Source: Strigamia acuminata (Eukaryota > Arthropoda > Chilopoda > Geophilomorpha > Linotaeniidae). From it: a stretch of DNA of 60,000 nucleotides. The translations under genes were made by a program, and so were the position numbers. Under the pieces are notes generated by a model. That model worked only from the letters and a program-made list of their open reading frames with translations. It had not been told where the DNA came from and searched no databases. The number at the start of each line of letters is the position of its first letter. The first letter of the stretch is position 1. This document shows positions 41,595 through 51,123 of this stretch, in pieces. The stretch spans positions 4,094,001 through 4,154,000 of the forward strand of contig OX442319.1 in assembly GCA_949358305.1 (NCBI GenBank), read 5' to 3'.

Positions 41595-42975
41595 CGTGTC
41601 AAACAGTGAAGCCCATGCCGAGAAGCGCCCCGATGCACAGGTGGTACTTGACCACTTGGTCCAAACGTCAGTCTGCGAAGTTTAGGGTCATTTTAAAACT
41701 AATTAGGTATTTTTAAGCTTTTTTTTTCTCGCCATAGAAAAGTTCCACGCCCAACCGTCTCATCGATATGCTCGGATGAGGCAAAACTTCCCTTTGATCA
41801 ATGGTGAACAAGGGCAAAGTTGAAGGACACTTGATTATTGCGGAACTCGTCGCGAGGAGCATTTAACTAGTGAATCGCTCGCTAGATTGCAGTAGTGCCT
41901 CGTTCAATCCAAATTGTTAGAAATCCTCGTGTAAATCTGTAAAATCTCTAAATCATTCAGTGACTACAATCAGTGTCTACACCTGTGGCTAATTAGAAGA
42001 ACTATTAACCTAAAATAAAAATAAAAATAAAATAAAAGTCGTCAATTTGTAAAGAAAATTAAAATCAAAAAACACCCAAACAATTTTAATTATGAAATTC
42101 GATTTTCCATCTTATCGTGTTTGAAATTCCGAACGAGCCAATTGTGTCAGTGGCTACTTTTTTTTTTTAATTTCTGCACGAGGTCGACCAGAAGTTGCAA
42201 GGTGAACAGCATATTTTAGAAATTCCAAGAACTGACAAATAGCTAAATAAAAAAGAAGCGTGCCAATCGTAATTTTCAGCTGTCAATACACACATTAAGA
42301 ATAAACCCAATAGATTTTCAAACATCATTTATTACCATTCTGTTCTATAAATGCAATTACCAAATCAAATTTCTCTCTCCGACCAAGCGGAAAATGAGAT
42401 TTTTGACTTAAAACCAAGCGAGGAAAAGCGGCATCCTCAATCGTGGATGGACGTATGGTAAATAACCAACTGACCAATGCCAAAATTATTTACATTTAAA
42501 AAAAATACGTGTTTGTTTGTGTAGTTCCAGATAAAGCATGGAGATGTGACCAACTGGCCACCACCAGTCAGCACTCGTAACAGGCCAGACCGTTTTTGTA
42601 TGTTCTAGGATAATTGCATTTTTTCTTATTATTTTTTAAGAAAAAATGTCACATTTGCTGATTTATGATGTAAAACATCACAAATTAGCTACTGAAGTAA
42701 AAAAAAATAGCATTGTAAACCCATTGGGTTTATTGCTACAGCTTTTGTAAACAGTTGTACCGGTCAAAATGACCGGGTTGGCCTTTCTAGTGTTAAGCAG
42801 AGGATCCTCAGCAGCTAGTAAGGCATACAGTCATACAGTCCAGATTGAAGACAATCAAGACAGAGGATTCTTCAGGGTGTCAGTCTGTGGCTTGAGTCAA
42901 GCCACAAACTGACCGCCATGACTGACGCAGAACAACACTAGCCATGAGTGTGTCTGGTCGCGTTGCTACACGTAA
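41595..42975. repeat. Blocks B and C of unit 4 with an extra insertion
   Basis: Block B is 41595-42120. Block C is 42120-42585 and contains a minus-strand frame with TIRP-like acetyltransferase resemblance (weak). About 42586-42793 has no counterpart in units 5-7 and is a unit-specific insertion. 42879-42913 is a near-perfect palindrome (GTCAGTCTGTGGCTTGA and complement). The LRR exon b of this junction is deleted. Confidence 0.5.
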
Positions 42976-43040
42976 ATAAATCACAAAAGCCGGAAAAGAA
43001 GTTTGTTAAATTAAATTTTGTTTTTGGAGGATAGTGATAC
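42976..43040 (+). pseudogene. Lrrc40: LRRC40-like fragment L5 (tail only)
   Basis: Only the region after the LRR exon remains (ATCACAAAAGCCGGAAAAGA ...TTTGTTTTTGGAGGATAG). The leucine-rich-repeat exon itself has been lost in this unit. Confidence 0.55.
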
Positions 43041-43213
43041 TTGTATAAACATTTCCTCTGGTTTAAATGTAAAGAATCAAAGTCATATTTTATATTGCGT
43101 GATTTCAATGATAAACACACCTGGTTGTCATCATCTCGAAACGATTGAAGTTTATTCATGGAATTTCCGTTTTATTTTCTTTTTAATTCGTGTTTTTTTT
43201 TTTTTTTTGAGTC

Positions 43214-44562
43214 TAAGTGCGGTGGCTCGGATGCCACCGAGAGAAAGTCGCATTACATTTGTATTGTTTTGAATTTATTTTATTGCTTAGAAAACAAGTT
43301 AATTTCGAGCAAAGGGAAATAAATAATCTCAAATTTTATCTGAGTTGATTTTGCAAAAGTTTGCTTATTATTTGACCTTTTGTATGGAAAACGAATAAAT
43401 AATGTTCATTTGAAGCGGAAAAAGGTGTATTTATTTGAAGACTTAATTTTGCACAAATTGGCATTTTTATTTATTACTTCGTTTATTATTTTGAGCCACA
43501 AAATAATGGTGTTTTTATTGGAGCAATTAAAAGTAATTGAAGCAATTAAAAGGTTATTTTGGAGCTATTTCCTGTATAAGCCTGCAGGAATGGCAAAGTG
43601 GGTGGTTGTCAGGGCAACCAGCCCACAATGAGGAAATAAACTTCCTGTCTGTGAAGTTAGAAAATCCTCAGTCTTATGTAAAACCTTGCTGAAACCAGTC
43701 CATGAAAATTGCTCCAGAAAACCAAGAAATCTTCTGCACCAGTTTTTGTGGCTAATTTGCCTTTTGCCTAAGATTCACCTTCTTGTAACAATCAAGTTGT
43801 TGTTACGAGATATCATTCTTGTTGTTAAACGAGTTAACAACGAGAGTTCATTCTTGCACTGACCAATTTGTTAGTGCGAGATTTCCTTTCTTGTCGCTAA
43901 GAAATTAGCGACGAGATATTTAGCAGTTTGAGCCAAGTTTGGCGACCCGCCGTCAAGGTCGTCACTCGTGCCGTCGCGCCGAATGAGATCCGAGTCGTGG
44001 GAGTCGTCGAGGTTGGAGAGTTGAAGTTAGAGTCGAATTGAGACGCCATTTTGCCACCGTCACGGTCGCTCGTTGCCGTCGTGCAAGCGAGGACCCGAGT
44101 CGTTGTGGAAAAGTATCGCCTCAAAGAGAGAAGTGTGACGAGAAACGTTCTGTAGTCGTTACAGAACGTCCCTTCGTCGTTACGAAGTCGGAGAAGAAAT
44201 CCAGCGCCCAGTCGTCGAGGACGCCAATCGTCGCCATTTTCCTTATTTCCTCTATTGTTAAGTATTATTTTATCAGTCTTTTATGTTAACGGTAAAACGT
44301 AAGTTTAAGAAAGAATTGTATTGCAAATTATTTTCTGTAATTTAAGTGATTTATTCAGAAGAAAAGAATAAATCGTACAAGTTTATTTTTAAGATAACTA
44401 GTCTTTATTTCTTAAGATTAGTCTTAAGTTCCTAGATAGAATTAGCTTAGGTTCGAAGTTAAATATAAATTTTAGTAAAGTCGTGTAAGTCCTATCAACG
44501 GCAATCCGGAGTAACCTTTAGTCTTAATTAGGTTCAATTGAGATTCGAGATCACTTCATAAG
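43214..44562. mobile_element. LTR-like 1.34-kb insertion in unit 5
   Basis: Comparison with units 6 and 7, which read GAGTCTAAATGTAACC without interruption, defines the insertion as 43218-44558. It starts TGCGGTGG and ends CACTTCA, with TAAG duplicated at 43214-43217 and 44559-44562. TG...CA ends and a 4-bp duplication fit a solo LTR or a short remnant of a Ty3/gypsy- or BEL-like element. I find no pol motif. The middle is GC-rich with CpG-rich stretches (43930-44230). Confidence 0.65.
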
Positions 44563-45230
44563 TGTAACCAAAGTACGATGCCGGTAAATACAAAAAAAAT
44601 GCTTTCACCCATTGGTATAAGACATACGCGACAGACACGGCGTAAACTCTTTCGTCACAATAATTTTCAGCCGTTTCATCCAGAAACTCAGCCGTCCTAA
44701 CTTTGATCAACAAGACATTAACTACAAGAAAATTAAAAGAAATTCGATGTTTAGAAGAGAATGAAAAAAGCAAACTAAACAAAGCAGAAACCAACCTGGT
44801 ATAAAGAACATTATTCTGACTAAATAGAGTATAACTAGCAATACATCGTATCTATCACCGACTTGAAATTTGAGTTGGCTGAGTTTATGTATAATATTGG
44901 AAATGCCCGCTGCTAACATCAATTTCGGCAGATTCGAATCAGCTGGACATTCAAAGGTATAACCTGCAACGTGCAAATTAAATGGATAATTGCGCTCATC
45001 GCGATGCTGGATTTTGGAATCAATGTTTGCATTTGATTTCAAAATTCAGTTTTCACTCAGGAGGCGAATTGGTGATGGCTGCAACGGCTGTTTTAATCTT
45101 ATTTTGTCTTACCAGAATTGATCAAAATTATTGGAAATCCAAAAGAATTAAAAACTATTAAAAGCGCGGCTGCCGCGGTTATCATTACGTTTAGTGCAAA
45201 TCGGCACAATTTATAACCGTTAAGAGGCAT
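44534..45230 (-). CDS. TMEM272-like four-helix membrane protein T5
   Basis: Exons 45230-45113, 44963-44796, 44721-44534; 474 nt, 157 aa. Begins MPLNGYKLCRFALNVMITAA. Exon 2 is the shortest of the set because the loop has lost LHE (YTFECPADSNLPKLM) and the SQL region is single. The C-terminus is longer (YTYEVISNLN) because the LTR-like insertion removed the usual stop; the final 10 residues and the stop lie at or beyond the insertion boundary. TATA box at 45271-45266 (minus). Confidence 0.7.
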
Positions 45231-45479
45231 GTTTATAATATGATGAAATCATAACGCTGCAGCCGTTTATATCTGTTGTTATTAGGCAGAAATCGACTCC
45301 ATTTCGCAACCTCGTGCCAAGGTAATTGTCGTTTCATTTTCAGTATTTATGGAACTGCCGTCTATTGACTCTGTCTATTGTTTGTTGTAAAAAATTGTGT
45401 GTTAAATTCTGTCTCTTGTTGTTAGAGTGGCATTTATCATCATTGAGAATAAGATCGAATTAAAATCGCAAAGCACGTG

Positions 45480-46514
45480 TCAAACAGTGAAGCCCATGCC
45501 GAGAAGCGCCCCGATGCACTGGTGGTAGTTGACCACTTGGTCCAAACGTCAGTCTGCGAAGTGTAGGGTGATTTTAAAACTAATTAGGTATTTTCCAACT
45601 TTTTTTTTGTCGCCGTGAAAAAGTTCCACGCCCAACCGTCTCATCGATATGCTCGGATGGGGCAAAACTTCCCTTTGATCAATGGTGAACAAGGGCAAGT
45701 TGAAGAACACTTGATTATTGCGCCAACCTCGTCGCGAGGAGCATTTAACTAGTGAATCGCTCGCTAGATTGCAGTAGTATGTCGTTTAATCCATCCTTGT
45801 GTAAATCTGCAAAATCTCTGAATGAAATGGAAAACAACAACAGTGTCTATTTCTGTGGCTAATTAGAAGAACTATGAAAGAAAAATCAAAATCAAAATCA
45901 AATATAAGTCGTCAATTTGTAAAGAAAATTAAAATCAAAGAACACATAAACAATTTTAATTATGAAATTCGATTGTCCATCTTATCGTGTTTGAAATTCC
46001 GAACGAGCCAATTGTGTCAGTGGCTACTTTTTTCTTTTTTAAATTTCTGCAAAAAGTCGACCAGAAGTTGCAAGGTGAACAGCATATTTTAGAAATTCCA
46101 AGAGCTGACAAATAGATAAATAAAAAAGAAGCGTGCCAATCGTAATTTTCAGCTGTCAATACACACATTAAGAATAAACCCAATAGATTTTCAAACATCA
46201 TTTATAACCATTCTGTTCTATAAATGCAATTGCCAAATCAAATTTCTCTCTCCGACCAAGCGGAAAATGAGTTTTTGACTTAAAAACAAGCGAGGAAAAG
46301 CGGCATCCTCAATCGTGGCTGGACGTATGGTAAATAACGACTGACCAATGCCAAAATTATTTACATTTAAAAAAAATACGTTTTTGTTTGTTAGTTCCAG
46401 ATAAAGCATGGAGATGTGACCAACTGGCCACCACCAGTCAGCACTGGTAACATTAAGCAGAGGATCCTCAGCAGCTCCTATGGCATACAGTCATACAGTC
46501 CAGATTAAAGACAA
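45480..46514. repeat. Blocks B and C of unit 5
   Basis: Block B is 45480-46000 and block C is 46000-46450. Block C on the minus strand reads FTIRPATIEDAAFPRL within 46409-46218, weakly like the start of a GNAT acetyltransferase. The linker before L6 (GCAGAGGATCCTCAGCAGCT, CATACAGTCATACAGTCCAG) recurs before L7. Confidence 0.5.
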
Positions 46515-46529
46515 TAATTCGAGCAATAA

Positions 46530-46728
46530 TTGATAACCAGTTGACTGATTTACATGATTCAATGGCTTGTCTGAAGCAGTTGACTAGACTAGATGTCAAT
46601 TTTAATCGGTTGCCAAAATATCCGTCCTATGTGTACAGTTTGACTAGTTTATGCACTTTACTGCTTCAGCACAACCAGCTAGGCGAAATTAACGCTGATA
46701 TTGGGGAGTTAAACCGGTTAGAAGAAGT
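46530..46728 (+). pseudogene. Lrrc40: LRRC40-like fragment L6
   Basis: Open through NQLTDLHDSMACLKQLTRLD, FNRLPKYPSYVYSLTSLCTL and LGEINADIGELNRLEEV to a GTAAAT donor. No internal stop, but exon a and a normal acceptor are missing, so it is an isolated exon. Confidence 0.6.
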
Positions 46729-46933
46729 GGTAAATAGATCACAAAAGCCGGAAAACAAGTTTGTTAAATTAAATTTCGTTTTTGGAGGATAGTGATATAA
46801 ACATTTCCTCTGGTTTGCTTGATTGCAATGAAAAATACACCTGGTTGTCATCACCTCGAAACGATTGAAGTTTATTCATGTAATTTTCGTTTTATTTTAT
46901 TTTTAATTTGTGTTTTTTTTTTTCTTTTTGAGT

Positions 46934-47627
46934 CTAAATGTAACCAAAGTACAATGCCGGTAAATGAATAAAAAATGCTTTCACCCATTGGTATAAGACA
47001 TACGCGAGAGACATGGCGTAAGCGCTTTCGTGACAATAATTTTCAGCCGTTTCATCCCGAAACTCAGGGATCCAAACTTTGATCAACAAGAGATTAACTA
47101 CAAGAAAATTAAAAGAAATTCGATGTTTAGAAGATAATAAAAAAAGCAAACAAAACAAAGTAGAAACCAACCTGAAAGAAAGAACATTATTTTGACTACA
47201 TAGGGTGTAGCTGTAAATTCATCGTATCTATAATACCGGTAACCGACTTGAAATACCCTTTTGAGTTGGCTTAGATTATGTATAATATTGGAAATGCCCG
47301 TTGCTAACATCAATTTCGGCAGATTTGAATCAGCTGGACATTCATGGAAGAAGGTATAACCTGCAACGTGCAAATTAAATGGATAATTGCGCTCTTTGCG
47401 ATGCTGGATTTTGGAATCAATGTTTGCATTTGGTTCCAAAATTCAGTTTTCACTCAGGTGGCGAATTGGTGATGGCTGCAACGGCTGTTTTAATCTTATT
47501 TTGTCTCACCAGAATTGATCAAAATTGTTGGAAATCCAATAGAATCAGCAATCAATAAAAACACAGCTGTTGCGATTATCATTAGGGTTAGTACATCCCG
47601 GCAGAACTTATAACCGTTAAGAGGCAT
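46934..47627 (-). CDS. TMEM272-like four-helix membrane protein T6
   Basis: Exons 47627-47510 (donor GTGAG), 47360-47172, 47097-46934; 471 nt, 156 aa. Begins MPLNGYKFCRDVLTLMIIAT; loop HECPADSNLPKLM; VGYRYYRYDEFTATPYVVKI; DETAENYCHESAYAMSLAYV; ends LYFGYI. The coding part is intact, but upstream of about 47663 the conserved promoter block with the TATA box is replaced by unrelated sequence, so expression may differ. Confidence 0.7.
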
Positions 47628-47879
47628 GCTGGTTGCACTTTATAATATGATGAAATCATAACGCGGAACAATTTTGCTTTGCGGGCCACCTCTATCTTCA
47701 CCTAATTTTGGATTTAAGGGTATTCAACCTCGTGCCAAAGTAATTGTCGTTTCATTTCCGGTATTTATGGAACTGCCGTCTATTGTTTGTTGTAAAAATT
47801 ATGTGTGTTAAATTCTCTCTCTTGTTGTTAGTGTGGCATGAATCATCATTGAGAATACGATTGAATTAAAATCGCAAAC

Positions 47880-48825
47880 CACGTGTCAAACAGTGAAGCC
47901 CATCCCGAAAAGCGCCCCGACGCACTGGTGGTACTTGACCACTTGGTCCAAACTTACGTCTGCGAAGTGTAGGGTCATTTTAAAACTAATTAGGAATTAT
48001 TCAGCTTTTTTTTCTCGCCGTAGAAAAGTTCCACGTTCAATTCCGTCTCATCGATTTGCTTTCCCTTTGATCAATGGTGAACAAAGGCAAAGTTGAAAGA
48101 CACTTGATTATTGCGCCAACCTCGTCGCGAGGAGCATTTAACTAGTGAATCGCTCGCTAGATTGCAGTAGTGCCTCGTTCAATCCAAATTGTTAGAAATC
48201 CTCGTGTAAATCTGTAAAATCTCTAAATCATTCAGTGGCTACAGTCAGTGTCTACATCTGTGGCTAATTAGAAGAACTATGAACCTAAAATAAAAATAAG
48301 AATCAAATAAAAGTCGTCAATTTGTAAAGAAAATTAAAATCAAAGAACACCCAAACAATTTTAATTATGAAATTCGATTGTCCATCTTATCGTGTTTGAA
48401 ATTCCGAACGAGCCAATTGTGTCAGTGGCTACTTTTTTCTTTTTTAAATTTCTGCAAAATGTCGACCAGAAGTTGCAAGGTGAACAGCTTATTTTAGAAA
48501 TTCCAAGAGCTGACAAATAGATAAATAAAAAAGAAGCGTGCCAATCGTAATTACCAAATCAAATTTCTCTCTCCGACCAAGCGGAAAATGAGTTTTTTTA
48601 CTTAAAACCAAGCGAGGAATAGCGGCATCCTCAATAGTGGCTGGACGTATGGTAAATAACAACTGACCAACGCCAAAATTATTTACATTTAAAAAAATAC
48701 GTTTTTGTTTGTGTAGTTCCAGATAAAGCATGGAGATGTGACCAACTGGCCACCACCAGTCAGCAGTAACATTAAGCAGAGGATCCTCAGCAGCTCTTAT
48801 GGCATACAGTCATACAGTCCAGATT
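47880..48825. repeat. Blocks B and C of unit 6
   Basis: Block B is 47880-48400 and block C is 48400-48760. The minus-strand frame in block C (48731-48489) reads LFTIRPATIEDAAIPRLVLS; the resemblance to an acetyltransferase start is weak and no full domain follows. Block C is shortened here (TTTTCAGCTGTCAATACACA lost). Confidence 0.5.
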
Positions 48826-48831
48826 GAAGAC

Positions 48832-49036
48832 AATAATTGATAACCAGTTGACTGATTTACATGATTCAATGGCTGGTCTGAAGCAGTTGACTAAACTGGG
48901 TGTCAGTTTTAATCGGCTGCCAAAAATTCCGTCCTGTGTGTACAGTTTGACCGGTTTACGCACTTTACTGCTTCAGCACAACCGGCTGGGCGAAATTAAC
49001 GCCGATATTGGGGAGTTAAACCGGTTAGAAGAAGTG
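48832..49036 (+). pseudogene. Lrrc40: LRRC40-like fragment L7
   Basis: Open through DNQLTDLHDSMAGLKQLTKL, FNRLPKIPSCVYSLTGLRTL and NRLGEINADIGELNRLEEV, then a GTAAAT donor. Like L6 it lacks exon a and an acceptor. Very similar to L2 except for the CAG codon in place of the stop. Confidence 0.6.
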
Positions 49037-49248
49037 GTAAATAGATCACAAAAGCCGGAAAAGAAGTTTGTTAAATTAAATTTCGTTTTTGGAGGATAGT
49101 GATGTAAACATTTCCGCTGGTTTAAATGTAAACAATCAAAGTCATATTTCATATTGCATGATTTCAATGAAAAACACACCTGGTGATTGTAGTTTATTCA
49201 TGGAATTTCCGTTTTATTTTATTTTTAATTTTTTTTTTCTTTTCGAGT

Positions 49249-49966
49249 CTAAATGTAACCAAAGTAGAATCCCGGTAAATAATAAAAAAATGCTTTCACC
49301 CATTGGTAGAAGACATACGCAACAGACACGACGTAAACACTTTTGTGACAATAATTTTCAGCCGTTTCATCCAGAAACTCAGCCGTCCTAAGTTTGATCA
49401 ACAAGAGATTAACTACAAGAAAATTAAAAGAAATTCGATGTTTAGAAGAGAATGAAAAAAGCAAACTAAACAAAGCAGAAACAAACCTGATATAAAGAAC
49501 ATTATTCTGACTACATAGACTGTAGCTATAACTAGAAATACAGCGTTTCTATCACCGACTTGAAATACCCTTTTGAGTTGGCTGAGTTGGCTGAGTTGGC
49601 TGAGTTGGCTGAGTTCCTGTATAATACTGGAAATGCCCGTTGCTATCATCAATTCCGGCAGATTCGAATCAGCTGGACATTCATGCAAGAAGGTATAACC
49701 TGCAACGTGCAAATTAAATGCATAATTGCGCTCATCGGGATGCTGGATTTTGGAATCAATGTTTGCATTTGATTTCAAATTTCAGTTTCCACTCAGGTGG
49801 CGAATTGGTGATGGCTGCAACGGCTGTTTTAATCTTATTTTGTCTTACCAAAATTGATCAAAATTATTGGAAATCCAATAGAATTAAAACTTATAAAAAG
49901 CGTGGCTGCCGCGGTTATCATTAGGTTTAGTGCAAACCGGCATAACTTATAACCGTTAAGAGACAT
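49249..49966 (-). CDS. TMEM272-like four-helix membrane protein T7
   Basis: Exons 49966-49849, 49699-49487, 49412-49249; 495 nt, 164 aa, the longest copy. Begins MSLNGYKLCRFALNLMITAA; loop HECPADSNLPELM. Exon 2 has an in-frame expansion to four SQL units (nine-base repeat TTGGCTGAG on the plus strand, 49577-49615) between helices 2 and 3. DETAENYCHKSVYVVSVAYV; ends FYFGYI. TATA box at 50016-50011 (minus). Its exon 2 donor is GTTTGT rather than GTTGGT. Confidence 0.7.
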
Positions 49967-50044
49967 GTTGGTTGCACTTTATATATGATGAAATCATAAC
50001 GCTGCAACCGTTTATATCTGTTGTTATTAGGCAGAAATCGACTC

Positions 50045-50630
50045 CATTTCGCATTTAACTAGTGAATCGCTCGCTAGATTGCAGTAGTGCCTCGTTCAAT
50101 CCAAATTGTTAGAAATCTTCGTGTAAATCTGTAAAATCTCTAAATCATTCAGTGACTACAGTCAGTGTCTACACCTGTGACTAATTAGAAGAACTATAAA
50201 CCTAAAATAAAAATAAAAATAGAAATAAAAGTTGTGAATTTGTAAAGAATATAAAAATCAAAGAACACCCAAACAATTTTAATTATAAAATTCGATTGTC
50301 CATCTTATCGTGTTTGAAATTCCGAACGAGCCAATTGTGTCAGTGGCTACTTTTTTTTTTTTTAATTTCTGCACGAGGTCGACCAGAAGTTGCAAGGTGA
50401 ACAGCATATTTTAGAAATTCCAAGAGCTGACAAATAGATAAATAAAAAAAGAAGCGTGCCAATCGTAATTTTCAGCCGTCAATACACACATTTCCTTTAA
50501 AAAATAAACCCAATAGATTTCCAAACGTCATTTATTACCATTCTGTTCTATAAATGCAATTACCAAATCAAATTTCTCTCTCCGACCAAGCGGAAAATGA
50601 GTTTTTTGACTTAAAAAACGCCAATAAAAG
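50045..50630. repeat. Truncated block B and block C at the end of the array
   Basis: Only the last part of block B remains (from GCATTTAACTAGTGAATCGC), followed by block C up to GAAAATGAGTTTTTTGACTT. The array ends here. 50631-51123 is unique DNA with the 5' UTR of the next gene. Confidence 0.55.
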
Positions 50631-51123
50631 CAAATCATCCAAATATTGAAAAATCAAATAAAAAATAAAATTTATTCTGTACAATAAAGTAATAAACTGC
50701 ATTGAAAAGTGTTCCCTTCCAAATGAATTAAACATTTTGCAACGGAATATAAAATGAAGATGAAGCAGGCGCCTAATAGGCTGTACATATTCGATTAACC
50801 TACTTCTGCACCTATTCGAATATCTCCGCCAAGGGAAAAAAAAAAATCTCGTAACTGCTTTACCTCAGCGTGAAAAGGCAGCAACCAACACGTTCCTTGG
50901 TGCCAATACAGGTCACGGATCTGGAACGAGCGGTCAAGCAAGAGAAGCTCAACGCACACATCGCAGTCAGCCATTTAAGACAAATAGTTCGCTCCTAACA
51001 ACACGGAAGAAAGGAACGGGATTTTATTCGGTGTGACTTGTGCGCCAGAGATCAGCGCAGAGCGAGGACCGAACGGAAATAACGGACGAAACAGAGAAGG
51101 GGAACAAACAAAAGCAAAAAGAC

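Larger units (their letters stand above)
29160..50630. repeat. Tandem array of TMEM272-like gene / LRRC40-fragment units
   Basis: Seven units share the order LRR fragment (plus strand), then a three-exon membrane-protein gene (minus strand, tail-to-tail). The common upstream region contains ATTATGATTTCATCATAT-like and AACAGATATAAACGG sequences on the minus strand. Later units add block B (starting near GAAGCCCAT-CCGAGAAGCGC) and block C (starting ATTCCGAACGAGCCAATTG). Spacing is about 1.8 kb between units 2 and 3 and about 2.3 kb between units 6 and 7. Confidence 0.85.

Noticed and set aside
34042-49036. LRR fragments as functional genes
   Set aside because: Shared stop codon, lost acceptors, indels and missing exons in the copies argue for pseudogenes; only L6 and L7 are open, and they lack a start and acceptor.
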